A DNA stretch of 64,000 nucleotides from Methanobacteriaceae archaeon (GCA_030656015.1 JAUSNX010000004.1:62001-126000); one strand, 5' to 3'; positions 27,542 through 37,522 are shown, counted from the stretch's first letter. Numbers and translations are program-made. The notes: a model not told the origin generated them from the letters alone.

Positions 27542-30500
27542 TTAAATGTTTTTTCTATAATATCCAACACCGAATAGTCCTAAAAGTCCAATTATACCCA
27601 AAATAGCAAAGAATGAAACTCCCGTACTATCCGAGGATCCTTGCGGGTTTTTACTAACTTCATATGCTTTTTGCTGTGAGCTACTGGAACCAGTTGTACT
27701 TTCAGATGCAGATGAGTCAGACGATTCCTTAGACTGAGTCGAAGCAGAAGATTGACTATTACTGGAAGAAGATTGACCCTTATCCTCAATAGATGAAGAT
27801 TGACCATTTTCTCCAGTAGATGAACCACCCTGTGAAGGAGTAGATGGATCATTGGATACTATGCCAATATCTTTACCAGTAGCCGCTTGCATAATCTTAG
27901 CATAAGCTTTCAGTGTCGCAGAGGAAGCAGAGGAAGCCTTGGCCACCCACTTATTGAACTCTAAATTAGCACAAGTATGGTGACAACAAACTACTCCATA
28001 ATCCACCGTAGCTTTGATGTATTCATTGGCCACTGCAGTTTGAGTTGCTGCATCCATAGTAATCATACCTCTTCGAGCAGCTTCCAGTATCCATGCTGCA
28101 GTTGAAGCAAATGCATAAGGATTAGCCTTTAAAAGCTGATTTTTAACACTAGAATCAAGTATATAGTTTTCAGCAATAGATTTCCAGGTTGAATCACTAA
28201 CAGATTCTGGAATAATTGCTTCCCAGGCAAATAAATGACCAATTTCTCTGGCAATTTCATTGGCACCTGAAAAACCTTCATTAAGCATACCTTCTTTCCA
28301 TTTAGGATTTAAAATCCTTGAATGTATTTCAGTAGACATAAACTGACCTAAAGTCTCAATGCGTGGAGTTCCCCGAGTATTGGCAATGAAAACACTGACA
28401 TCTTTGTTAGAAATACTTTCAGCAGTCATTGTAAGGCCACCTAGATATTGATATACGTCATCATTATCCAGAAGTCCGTAGTTATTGTCTCTCACTTGAA
28501 TAGTAGCATCAACGTTCTTTAACTGGTTTTTAAATGCATCAATACCATTTAAAGCATATATCCCATTGCCATAAATATATGACATCTTGGAAAGATAAAC
28601 TTCTATCAAATCATTCTGATCATCCCATCCAGATGTGGAAGGAATCAGTTGAGCAACACCAGTACCATATGCCTCAGCAGGAGGACCAAATATACGTGAT
28701 CCTGCTAAAGTTTGAGCAATGGTAGAATTCATTCCACTTTGGGTATAATTAGCCAAATCTGCCAAGTAGTGTTTGCGTATATAGTTGTTTTCAGCACTTT
28801 CTGATAGATTAGCAACTTGTCTGAATGCATTGTCCAAAACGTTAGTAGTATATGAAAAGGTGTCTCTGAATAATCCACTTATGGTTACCAGCACATCAAT
28901 TCTTGGGCGCTTTAAATCTGCTAAAGATGTTATTTTATAGCCCGTAAAACGTTTACTACTATCGTAAGTTGGTTCTACACCCATATACCTTAATATCATG
29001 GCAATAGATTGGCCCATGGTACGCATCGTCTCAGTAGACCACAATACAATTCCCACGGTTTCTGGATATCTTCCATTTGCGGCATAGTATTGGGCCAGCA
29101 TTTCATCGGCCAGTTGACTTCCAATTTTCCAGGCAGTTGCATCTGGTGCCATACGCGGATCAAATGAATAAAAATTCAATCCCGTAGGTAAAACATCTTC
29201 ACCCCTACGAATAGGATCGCCACCTAATGATGGAGAAACAAAAGTTCCATTAAGAACATTTAATAAGTTTTCCATCTCCAAATTAGAAGTAAGTAATGAC
29301 CTCAAATAATTCCGATACTCAGTATTGTTTCTATTTACTGGATCAAAACTAACAATAGAATCAATCATTTGTTCTAATTCAGTTCCATTAAGAGCAACAC
29401 CAAATGTATGCAGTCCATATGGAATCAAAGAAGATTCAATTTTCTCTAAATGATGTTCAACCTTATTTTTGATATCTTCAAAACTGGTGGAATTTAGGTC
29501 GATATTGAGATCTTCGTTTAGATTTAAGGATTTAATAAGTCCTAATATTTCGCTTTGAAGTACTGCTTTTCTATCAGACTGATCTGTAGAATCATAGCTA
29601 CTAATTTTATCTTTAAGTGTTGCAAGATCACCATAAAGACCAGAATTAACTATGGTGGCAGTTAAATGGTCAATAATTACTGCATAACCCCTTCTTTTTG
29701 CTTGTGTTCCTTCACCAGTGTTATCCATAATATATGGATATATATTGGGCATATTGCCTAAAAGAACATCAGGCCAATCTTCAATACCCAGCCCTACGCT
29801 TCTACCCGGGAGCCATTCCAGAGTTCCATGTGTTCCCAGATGAATAACAGCATTAGCTTTCATGTTGTTTTGCAACCACATGTAAAACGCAATATACTGA
29901 TGTGTGGGAGGTAATGTTGCTGAATGGGCAATAGAAGTTGGGTCTTCACCCCATCCTCTCATGGGTTGAGCACCCACGAAAATGTTGCCTAGCATTATAC
30001 CGGGAATGACAATTTTTCCATCATAAACCATGACATTTCCGGGAGCAGGTCCCCACTTTGCAATAACTTCATTTTGAAGATCTTGGGGTAAGGTCGCAAA
30101 CCATTTCTGATAATCACTTAAGGGCATGGTTATGGCCCCAGCATCAACTAGTTTCTTAAGCTCACCTGGAGCCCAGGAACCCACATTGTTTCCAGCAGTT
30201 AAAAACAGATTAATTATTGATTCTACCGAATAATTACCATTTACGGTATAACCCGCATCATCCATTGCTTTAAGAATCTGAGATATGCTTTCTGGAACAT
30301 TAAGATAAGATGCTCCTACACCATCTTTTCCTCCAGCAGCATTGTAGTAAATAAGAGCTATCTTTTTAACAGAATTTTGGAGTATTTGTAAATCTATCCA
30401 GTTTACAACCCTGCTGGTGACTCTTTCAATTCGATCGAGTATTGGTGTGTATTTTTTTATACTTATTCCTGTAAAAGAATCAATCTCACTAGATTCAACA

Positions 30501-31828
30501 CCACCCATCAAAATAGGCTCAATACGTCCTTCCATTTCTGGCCAGGCCACTTGCCAGTATACCTCACTGGAAAGTCCTGAAGAACTATTTTCCCAAGTAT
30601 CCATATCTGAGGCATAAATTGGAGCAAAAACAGGCACATTAAGTTTTTCCAGAATCTCAGCACTGGCCGTGGCATTACTCAATACCATGGTGTATCCCAT
30701 GCAGCATACCAGAGCATTAATCCGGGATGAATTTCCATTCATGAAAAAACTGGAAAATGCACTGGCTCTTGCAGAATTACTTGAATCACAGATAACAAGC
30801 ATTACATTCATGCCTTTTTCTTCCAGGCTTCTTAAAAGCGCTTGCAATAATTCGCCGTTTCCATTCATGAAATGAGATTTATAACCCAAGATTCCAACCC
30901 AGGGAGCACTTGCATTATATGATCCATTTTGTGAATACCAATTCAGATAATCATTGAAACTGGTAAATGATGCAATAACTGAATCCGGATGGTAAACGAA
31001 CACTGTAGGATAAGAAACCGGGCTTAAATCCTGAGAAGGGATAACATACATTCCAATTTTTTGAAGTGTTTTAAGCTGGAATCGGCCCATGTTTTCTTCA
31101 CCCGAGTTATCCCAGTAAATTCTCATTTGTGTATCATTGGAATTAATAGATGAATCATTGTTGAAAGTTGAATTAGATCTTAAAGCCCATATTATGGCAT
31201 TAGTACCATTAATTAGCTCTTTCACCTTGTTAACCGAACTTACACCAATCATTTCCAGAACAATAATGTCTGATTTCAAGGCAAATTCTTTAATCTCATT
31301 TTCAAGGATGGTGTTTCCAGAAGTTAAATCACTGGTAGTGTAAAACTTCAAATTGTAATAGTATCCTTCTTCTCGAAGTTTTCTATTGGAGTAAACCATT
31401 GGTTTGGAGTAGGTTGAAGATCCACTCAAAATGAGAAGATTGTAGGCTCTCAAGTTTACTGATGAATAACCGTAGCTTGAATTTGTTGAGTTTAACCAGT
31501 TCATTTGTACATTTACCAGTTGAGACAAGTGGCCCAAAGCAGTAACATTGACCTTTAAACTAGTTTTATTACTTTTAAAATTCAGTTTATACTGACTATT
31601 CCCAGATTTAGTAACTGAAACATTAGAAATAGAATTTCCATCAGAATCTTTTACAACAACATTTGGCAAATTATTGCCTGAGAGAGCTTCTGGATGCTCT
31701 AAAGTAATATTTAAAGCAATTTCTGAATCTATTTCACCCCCTTGTGTAGTGTTTGCTGCAGAAACCGATCCACAGATTATTATTGCGAAAACCATAGCCA
31801 AAGCTAAAAAAATCATTTGTTTTCGAAT
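27542..31828 (-). CDS. cobN: Surface-anchored CobN/magnesium-chelatase-H-like protein 1 (probable ATT start)
   Basis: About 1,428 residues. Signal peptide (IRKQMIFLALAMVFAI... to 'GSVSA'), a beta-rich domain of about 80 residues, a CobN body, a Ser/Gln-rich stalk, then YEVSKN, one membrane helix and the tail YYRKN. The chelatase motif GTHGTLEWLPG near residue 670 keeps the first histidine (H-L-G-T-H-G). A late C-C-H-H-T-C cluster is near 1,300. Many N-x-S/T sequons fit an outside location. No AAA+ partner (CobS/CobT, ChlI/D) is present. The ribosome site GGAGGTG is followed after 5 nt by ATT (31826-31828). Other options are an in-frame ATG at 31814-31816 or an upstream ATG at 31858 with no usable ribosome site. 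Confidence 0.85.
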   Translation of the reverse strand: MRKQMIFLALAMVFAIIICGSVSAANTTQGGEIDSEIALNITLEHPEALSGNNLPNVVVKDSDGNSISNVSVTKSGNSQYKLNFKSNKTSLKVNVTALGHLSQLVNVQMNWLNSTNSSYGYSSVNLRAYNLLILSGSSTYSKPMVYSNRKLREEGYYYNLKFYTTSDLTSGNTILENEIKEFALKSDIIVLEMIGVSSVNKVKELINGTNAIIWALRSNSTFNNDSSINSNDTQMRIYWDNSGEENMGRFQLKTLQKIGMYVIPSQDLSPVSYPTVFVYHPDSVIASFTSFNDYLNWYSQNGSYNASAPWVGILGYKSHFMNGNGELLQALLRSLEEKGMNVMLVICDSSNSARASAFSSFFMNGNSSRINALVCCMGYTMVLSNATASAEILEKLNVPVFAPIYASDMDTWENSSSGLSSEVYWQVAWPEMEGRIEPILMGGVESSEIDSFTGISIKKYTPILDRIERVTSRVVNWIDLQILQNSVKKIALIYYNAAGGKDGVGASYLNVPESISQILKAMDDAGYTVNGNYSVESIINLFLTAGNNVGSWAPGELKKLVDAGAITMPLSDYQKWFATLPQDLQNEVIAKWGPAPGNVMVYDGKIVIPGIMLGNIFVGAQPMRGWGEDPTSIAHSATLPPTHQYIAFYMWLQNNMKANAVIHLGTHGTLEWLPGRSVGLGIEDWPDVLLGNMPNIYPYIMDNTGEGTQAKRRGYAVIIDHLTATIVNSGLYGDLATLKDKISSYDSTDQSDRKAVLQSEILGLIKSLNLNEDLNIDLNSTSFEDIKNKVEHHLEKIESSLIPYGLHTFGVALNGTELEQMIDSIVSFDPVNRNNTEYRNYLRSLLTSNLEMENLLNVLNGTFVSPSLGGDPIRRGEDVLPTGLNFYSFDPRMAPDATAWKIGSQLADEMLAQYYAANGRYPETVGIVLWSTETMRTMGQSIAMILRYMGVEPTYDSSKRFTGYKITSLADLKRPRIDVLVTISGLFRDTFSYTTNVLDNAFRQVANLSESAENNYIRKHYLADLANYTQSGMNSTIAQTLAGSRIFGPPAEAYGTGVAQLIPSTSGWDDQNDLIEVYLSKMSYIYGNGIYALNGIDAFKNQLKNVDATIQVRDNNYGLLDNDDVYQYLGGLTMTAESISNKDVSVFIANTRGTPRIETLGQFMSTEIHSRILNPKWKEGMLNEGFSGANEIAREIGHLFAWEAIIPESVSDSTWKSIAENYILDSSVKNQLLKANPYAFASTAAWILEAARRGMITMDAATQTAVANEYIKATVDYGVVCCHHTCANLEFNKWVAKASSASSATLKAYAKIMQAATGKDIGIVSNDPSTPSQGGSSTGENGQSSSIEDKGQSSSSNSQSSASTQSKESSDSSASESTTGSSSSQQKAYEVSKNPQGSSDSTGVSFFAILGIIGLLGLFGVGYYRKNI

Positions 31829-31871
31829 CTTTTCACCTCCTTTAAATTTATAGTACATCCCTTTGCAAATG

Positions 31872-31892
31872 TACTTGAATATAAATCAAGTA
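31872..31892. promoter_or_regulatory. Dyad TACTTGA/TCAAGTA upstream of cobN1
   Basis: TACTTGA-ATATAAA-TCAAGTA, a perfect 7-bp dyad with a TATA-like spacer, 44 bp before the cobN1 start. Two more TCAAGT copies follow at 31921-31926 and 31942-31947. It looks like an operator array; the regulator is unknown. Confidence 0.45.
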
Positions 31893-31941
31893 AAATTGAT
31901 ATTTATATCTTTCTATTTTTTCAAGTTAACTTTAATTTTAT

Positions 31942-31998
31942 TCAAGTAAAATTTAAATAAAATAAATGAGAATAGAATAACGGGGTTGATGTTGTCAT
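31942..31998 (-). CDS. Possible 18-residue leader peptide upstream of cobN1
   Basis: ATG 8 nt after a strong AAGGAGGT site, encoding MTTSTPLFYSHLFYLNFT and stopping inside a TCAAGT repeat. A 6-bp hairpin (GGGAGA/TCTCCC, 32033-32049) lies just upstream. It may be a leader peptide or the debris of a lost gene; weak evidence. Confidence 0.2.
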   Translation of the reverse strand: MTTSTPLFYSHLFYLNFT

Positions 31999-32155
31999 CC
32001 TAAACTACCTCCTTACTTAGGAAATATCTAAAGGGAGATTAATTCTCCCAATTACTATTTTTTAAATAAAAAAATCAATATATCATAAAATTAAGGTTAA
32101 TTAATTAAAAAAAGCCATGCTAAAAAATTCTTAAATTAAAAAAATAAGAAAATAA

Positions 32156-32644
32156 TTATCTATTAAATATTTTATCTCTAAATAAATATCCTCCACCAGC
32201 AATAGCACCAATGGCCACTACTAAAGCAGCACCAGTTCCTGGAAAACTTGATCCCGAGGATGAACTTTTTGGTGTAGAATTATTAGATCCGGCACTAGTA
32301 ACCTCTTCAGCATCAGGAGTTGCACTATCTTCCACATTATTTACTGTACCATCATCTTGATTGGAGTAAGATACACTATTTGTACTATTTGTACTACTTG
32401 ACCCGCCTTTACTTTTAGAAGTAGTGGTTTTAGTTTTATCCTTGGAATTAGAAGTTTTGCTCTTATCATTACTAGAAGTTGTTGTAGTGGTAGATCCAGA
32501 ATCAGAAGTATCATCAGTAACTTCAATAGGAATTTCTTCTGGATATTCAGTATGTCCCGGATGTGCCGAGGCCATCCCACTAAAAGCAAAAACTACGGTA
32601 ATTAACATTATAAAAAGGATAAAATTATTTTTTAGTCTTATTAT
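32156..32644 (-). CDS. Small exported, anchored protein with HPGH N-terminus (probable ATA start)
   Basis: About 162 residues. GGAGGTG is followed after 5 nt by ATA-ATA, and from there the frame gives an ideal signal peptide (IIRLKNNFILFIMLITVVFAFSGMASA). Starting at the first ATG (32608) would lose its basic N-region and any ribosome site. After cleavage the mature protein would begin HPGHTEYPEE, a likely metal site. A Ser/Thr/Lys low-complexity stalk follows, then 'FPGTGAALVVAIGAIAGGGYLF' as membrane anchor and a basic end. It lies between two cobN-like genes and may deliver or capture metal for them. Confidence 0.65.
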   Translation of the reverse strand: MIRLKNNFILFIMLITVVFAFSGMASAHPGHTEYPEEIPIEVTDDTSDSGSTTTTTSSNDKSKTSNSKDKTKTTTSKSKGGSSSTNSTNSVSYSNQDDGTVNNVEDSATPDAEEVTSAGSNNSTPKSSSSGSSFPGTGAALVVAIGAIAGGGYLFRDKIFNR

Positions 32645-32871
32645 CGTCTCACCTCCTAAACAATAATATAAAACATTTAAAATTTTGATTCAAATAATAT
32701 ATATTTAAAAATTAATTATATAATACTTACTATTAAATTTTTATTATTACTTTTTTTGAGATAATAAAAGGTTTTGTAATAAATCCCTAAAAATTAGTGA
32801 TAATTAAATATGAATTTCTATCGAATTACTTTAAAAAATAAAAAAAGAAAAAAGGGTAGATTATTTGTTTT

Positions 32872-35800
32872 TTAGTTTCTTCCAACACCTTTGAAGTATC
32901 CGAATCCAATAAGGCCCATTAAAGCAATTAGGCCAACTATAGCGTAAGCGTAGTTGTCATTATTCTTATTAGATGAGCTTTTAGTATTTTCAGAAACTTC
33001 ATAGGATTTACCAGACTGATCACCAGCAACAGAAGCAGATGCAACAGAAGCTGCAGATGCACTAGCCGCAGGACTCACCGAACTGGATGAACCACTATCC
33101 GAAGCAGACGGACTGGACGGAGTAGCACCAGGATTACTTGGAGTAGACGGGTTAGACGGATTCGTAGGAGTTGATGGATTTCCATTATCCGGAGTAGTGC
33201 CATCTATACCCAAAATCTTAGTTAGTTTCTTCTTCTGTTCGGATGTCAGGGAAATCATTCCATGATTATAAGCCATGAGAAGAGATTTAGCAGCCATCTT
33301 CAGTGCATCAGGATCGGTAAGCGCATCAGAACCAAATACAAGCTCATTGGCTATTTGCAGTAATTTATCAGAGCTTATGTCATGATTAATGTTTAAGGTA
33401 ATTATACTGCGAAAAGCTAAAGCCATACGTCTTTGTCCAGCAGGTCCTTCATCAAACAAACCTTTTCTCCAGACCGGATTAAGTAGAGTCATGGTTATAC
33501 TATCATCAAGAGCTTCTTTTAGAGTTCTTATGATGAGGTTTTTTGGATCAGCAGTGTTAACAACTATTGGAGTTATGTCCTTACCAGTCATGCGTTTAAC
33601 CAGGAATTGTATCATAGTTACACCACGATAAGTTGGTGCAGGAGCCCCATTAGATACACGCGGTGTGATTACCATGGCACTATCAACAGTTCGGAGTAAT
33701 TTTTCCATAACACTTCGACCAGGTACACCACTTAAACCATCACCATAGAGATATGATTCATATTCCAGGTAAGCTTCAGCAAGCTCTTCTTCAGTCCATG
33801 TTTCAGAGGAACGTAGGATTCTTGCAGTTCCCATAGCATGGGGATCAGCACCTGGTGGTAAACCAAATATTCTGGCTCTTGCTAAGCGTTCGGCCTGAGT
33901 ATCTGCTTCAGCTTGACTTAAACCTTGTGCCAGTAACTCAGTTTTTAGTTGAGGAATCATAGCCAAGTAGTGCTTGCGCACGTAGTTCTTGTCACTAGAT
34001 TCATTTAAAATAGCCACTTGTTTAATAGCATTATCAATGAGTGCTATAATATTCGGGCATACATTAATGAAGCTTACAGAAGCACTGATAAGAACATCGA
34101 TTCTTGGCCTATGTACAGTTACATTTCCAATAGTGATGGTCAAGTTTTCCAGAGGAATGACTTCAGTTCCTACAACAGTTCCACTTAAATAAATCGGTTT
34201 TACACCCAGCAAGTAGAAAATCGTAGCAATACTTTGTCCATTGGTAGTAATTACTTCATTACCACGTATAGATGTGGCCATGGTTTCTGGAAATGTTCCA
34301 TTATTACTACTCAGATATTCTTTTAAAACAGCTTCTGCTGCAGTATAACCAATTGTTAAAGCCGCTGCATCAGGAACTTTTCTTGGATCAAAAGAATATG
34401 TATTCGTTCCAGTTGGTAGGGATGCCAAATTTCTAACAGGGTCCGCAGCTACACCTGGCTTAATATATCCTCCATTTAATGCCTTTAACAAAGAGGCCAT
34501 CTCATTAATTACACTCTGATTTAGTAAGTTCAAAATATAATCATGCTGGCCCGTCCTGTTTCCTGGATCAAATGCAATAATTGCGGCAATGAATTTCTCC
34601 AAAGTTTCATTATCAGGTAACTCTCCAAAGGTATGTAAACCATAAGGAGTCAGTAGTTGCTGTAATGTGTGCAAATAGCTATGTAATGTATTCAATACAG
34701 TTCCAGAAGGAGTAGATGAATTAATTCCCAATCTTTCCTTTAAACCTGTTTCATTATTAATTTTTTTCCAGATTTGGTTGTAGTAGATAGTCATTAATCC
34801 AGTATCGTTTTGCTGGTAGGCTGTATCAAATGAAGTCAGTAGATCATGCATCTCCATTAAATTACCATATAATGCAGATTCAACTACTGGTGGTGTCAAA
34901 TGAGAAATAAGAACGGCATAAGCTCTTCTTTTAGCATTATCATTTGCTCCAGAGTAGATGTAGATATTTGGCATTTCCCCTATCAGAGTATTTGACCAAT
35001 CGTCCTCAGTCATACCTGAAGTGTGACCAGGAAGAAGTTCTAATGTTCCGTGTTCTCCAGTATGGACTACAGCATCGGCATTAAAACCATCTTGCAGCCA
35101 TAGGTAGAAAGCAATATACTGATGGGTTGGTGGTAGAGTGTTATTATCCAGACTGGATGAATTACCATTCCACTTCCATATTGGTTGTGGTCCCATGAAT
35201 ATGTTTCCTAACATTATACCAGGGAATACAATTTTACCATTGTAAATCATCAGATTGCCTGGAGCGGGGCCCCAAACTTCTTCAACTTGTGCTCTAAGAG
35301 AAGCAGGTAATTGGTTATACCATTGCATGTACTGAGCAACCGTTATGGTTGGTGCTCCTTTGGCAATAAGGTTCGCCAGATCTGCTTGAGTATAATTCAC
35401 TAAATTCCTACCATGGTCATTAATCATGGCCAGAACACTATCAGCAGTTAAATTTGTGGCATTTATAGATCCAACATTGTATCCTTGAGCTGCAAGAGCT
35501 TTTAGAATATTTGCCAGACTAGCCTCAATATTTAAACTGCCTCCAGTAGGCATTCCTTCATCATGAGTATTGTCGAAATAAATTAAAGCCAGTTTTTTGT
35601 CAGCATTCAATTTATGTTTCAAAATACCCCATGAAACAGCCCGATCAGCTAACTGATCAATACCTGGTTGATATGGAACAAATATTTTAATATCCGCACC
35701 TGTGGTTGGGTCAGTTCCAATACTTTTGGATCCACCTATTAAAACAGGTTGACTTCGTCCATTTATCTCAGGAGTGATGATCCATGTTGTTAATTCGCCA

Positions 35801-37101
35801 CCATATAATCCCGTGCTACTTGCTAGATAACCGTCAAGGGTATCTTGAAGGAATACATGGACTGGGCTTAAAATTGGTACATTTAAAGTATTTAATATAT
35901 TTAAACTAGCATTATCAGTCATTCCACTGTGTAAATGCGTAATCAACACATCTATAGCTGGAGTTCCATTAACCATAAAGAATTTGTTGGCCGTGGTAGC
36001 AAAGTCTGAGAAAATAGGCACTATTACGTTGGCTCCACTCTCTTCCAATTTATGAATTAAAGCATTGTATGCTGCTAGATCATTGGCACCATAATACCAC
36101 GCATGGAAAAGTAGTCCAATCCATGGGCCGTTTGCTTTGTATTTACCTGATGAAATATACCAAGCTTCATAATCTGCCCTTGTAGTAAAAATTTTTGTAG
36201 TATCTGGATGATAAACAAATTCTGTTGGCATTCCAATGATTGTAGTATTGGTTGAGCTGTTAATTGCTGTGAAGTTTTTTAATGTAGCCAATAATGCTCT
36301 TTTAATATTTTCTGTAGTTAAATTAGCATTAAGAACAGATGAATATGCAAGAGTGGTCACACTGATATCTGTTGTCAACGGATTTGATCCTCCTAACAAA
36401 TATACCTTGGAACCTGTAGGCATTTGCTTTACAGACGGTGCAAGGGATGCTGTGAATGTGCTGACACCAGGGTTAACCATTAAGAAAATATTCGATGTTT
36501 TCAATTCATCGCTAAATCTCTGGAATGTTGCTGAATCAGTAGAAAGAGTATCTTCAGAGAAGATTCTTAATTCAAAATCATACCCTTCAGGAAGCAAATT
36601 GTTCAAATATACATCATTCATTACTCGATCTACAGTTCCAACTCTACCACCGGCTACCAGTATAACCATTTTCACATCTTTGAGCATTTTTGTTGGTACA
36701 AAGGTATGGTTGAGTTCGGCCGTAGGTATGGGTGTACCTGTTGGTGTTACGCTAGTAGTGTAGTTTCTTCCTCCAAAGAGAATTTCCACTTTAAATTGTG
36801 TTAAACTGGAATTGAAGTAGATATCATATTCTCCACTGGAATTAGTTGTTCCACTGATAATCAACGAGTTATTAGATGGGTTTCTAATGTTTATTACCGC
36901 CCCATTGGCCAGTGTAGTGTTATTTCTTATTACACCGTGTATTCGTGGGTCTGGTTCATTTGAACTAGCATTTGTTCCATTTACAGTTTGCACAGTTGTC
37001 GTATCATTTATACCCTCCTGTGAATCTGTTGCGGCCACTGCACCACACAGTGACATGATGAAAACAAATGTAGCTATAATTAAAATCACTTGTCTTCTAA
37101 T
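32872..37101 (-). CDS. cobN: Surface-anchored CobN/magnesium-chelatase-H-like protein 2 (probable ATT start)
   Basis: About 1,409 residues. Signal peptide (RRQVILIIATFVFIMSLCGAVAA), an N-terminal beta domain with a carboxypeptidase-regulatory look, CobN body, a Pro/Asn/Ser and Ala/Ser stalk, YEVSEN, membrane helix and tail FKGVGRN. The chelatase block reads H-T-G-E-H-G-T-L-E-L-L-P-G (near 680), keeping the first histidine. The late cysteine cluster seen in proteins 1 and 3 is missing, because the region after 'GMISLTSEQKKKL' is cut short. GGAGGTG lies 5 nt before an ATT (37099-37101), where the paralogue has ATG. Other in-frame options are a TTG at 37128 and a GTG at 37087-37089. The upstream 112 bp are identical to those of protein 3. 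Confidence 0.85.
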   Translation of the reverse strand: MRRQVILIIATFVFIMSLCGAVAATDSQEGINDTTTVQTVNGTNASSNEPDPRIHGVIRNNTTLANGAVINIRNPSNNSLIISGTTNSSGEYDIYFNSSLTQFKVEILFGGRNYTTSVTPTGTPIPTAELNHTFVPTKMLKDVKMVILVAGGRVGTVDRVMNDVYLNNLLPEGYDFELRIFSEDTLSTDSATFQRFSDELKTSNIFLMVNPGVSTFTASLAPSVKQMPTGSKVYLLGGSNPLTTDISVTTLAYSSVLNANLTTENIKRALLATLKNFTAINSSTNTTIIGMPTEFVYHPDTTKIFTTRADYEAWYISSGKYKANGPWIGLLFHAWYYGANDLAAYNALIHKLEESGANVIVPIFSDFATTANKFFMVNGTPAIDVLITHLHSGMTDNASLNILNTLNVPILSPVHVFLQDTLDGYLASSTGLYGGELTTWIITPEINGRSQPVLIGGSKSIGTDPTTGADIKIFVPYQPGIDQLADRAVSWGILKHKLNADKKLALIYFDNTHDEGMPTGGSLNIEASLANILKALAAQGYNVGSINATNLTADSVLAMINDHGRNLVNYTQADLANLIAKGAPTITVAQYMQWYNQLPASLRAQVEEVWGPAPGNLMIYNGKIVFPGIMLGNIFMGPQPIWKWNGNSSSLDNNTLPPTHQYIAFYLWLQDGFNADAVVHTGEHGTLELLPGHTSGMTEDDWSNTLIGEMPNIYIYSGANDNAKRRAYAVLISHLTPPVVESALYGNLMEMHDLLTSFDTAYQQNDTGLMTIYYNQIWKKINNETGLKERLGINSSTPSGTVLNTLHSYLHTLQQLLTPYGLHTFGELPDNETLEKFIAAIIAFDPGNRTGQHDYILNLLNQSVINEMASLLKALNGGYIKPGVAADPVRNLASLPTGTNTYSFDPRKVPDAAALTIGYTAAEAVLKEYLSSNNGTFPETMATSIRGNEVITTNGQSIATIFYLLGVKPIYLSGTVVGTEVIPLENLTITIGNVTVHRPRIDVLISASVSFINVCPNIIALIDNAIKQVAILNESSDKNYVRKHYLAMIPQLKTELLAQGLSQAEADTQAERLARARIFGLPPGADPHAMGTARILRSSETWTEEELAEAYLEYESYLYGDGLSGVPGRSVMEKLLRTVDSAMVITPRVSNGAPAPTYRGVTMIQFLVKRMTGKDITPIVVNTADPKNLIIRTLKEALDDSITMTLLNPVWRKGLFDEGPAGQRRMALAFRSIITLNINHDISSDKLLQIANELVFGSDALTDPDALKMAAKSLLMAYNHGMISLTSEQKKKLTKILGIDGTTPDNGNPSTPTNPSNPSTPSNPGATPSSPSASDSGSSSSVSPAASASAASVASASVAGDQSGKSYEVSENTKSSSNKNNDNYAYAIVGLIALMGLIGFGYFKGVGRN

Positions 37102-37102
37102 T

Positions 37103-37214
37103 TTTTCACCTCCTTTACGTTTAATCAAAGTAAATTGAACTTACCAGTATATAATAATAGTTATTAATTAAATATTATTACATTTTTTAATATATTTTAA
37201 ATTTAGTAATAAAA
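37103..37214 (-). repeat. 112-bp perfect repeat, promoter/leader of cobN2 (copy A)
   Basis: Identical base for base to 41967-42078. It holds the ribosome site, leader, a TATA-like TTATTATATAC, and the outward dyad TTATTAC...GTAATAA around a second TATA-like AATATATT. Identity ends exactly at the start codon, where the coding sequences diverge. Confidence 0.95.
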
Positions 37215-37522
37215 AAATAGGATAAATAATACTTTTAATGAAATAAGCTACTTAAAATTATTAAATTCAATTAAAAATAAATTATAAACATAGAAAGTTA
37301 ATACTAAAATTTTAATAAGACATAATCCGTTAAAATAATAATTTAAAATTAATAAACCATTAAAAAGTAGAAAATAAAACCTGAAACCCCTATTTAACTC
37401 AAAATGAAGCATATGATAACTAAAAAAATAAATTTACTCAATGATATTCGTGAAAATTAAAAATACTATAATTAACTAATCTATTAAAAAATAAAAAAAA
37501 GAAAAAGGGTAGATTATAGGTT
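37215..37522. other. AT-rich gap between cobN2 promoter and cobN3 3' end
   Basis: 308 bp with no open frame or repeat apart from the oligo-T 3' flank of cobN3 (minus strand, about 37490-37512), probably its terminator. The cobN2 3' flank (32843-32868) has a very similar CTACCC plus oligo-T sequence. Confidence 0.5.

Noticed and set aside
27592-27852. Open frame overlapping the cobN1 stalk on the same strand
   Set aside because: It is the frame-shifted reading of the Ser-rich repeat codons; no ribosome site and no protein-like composition.
36236-36763. 175-residue + strand frame inside cobN2
   Set aside because: Antisense to the N-terminal half of cobN2, whose protein features are clear.
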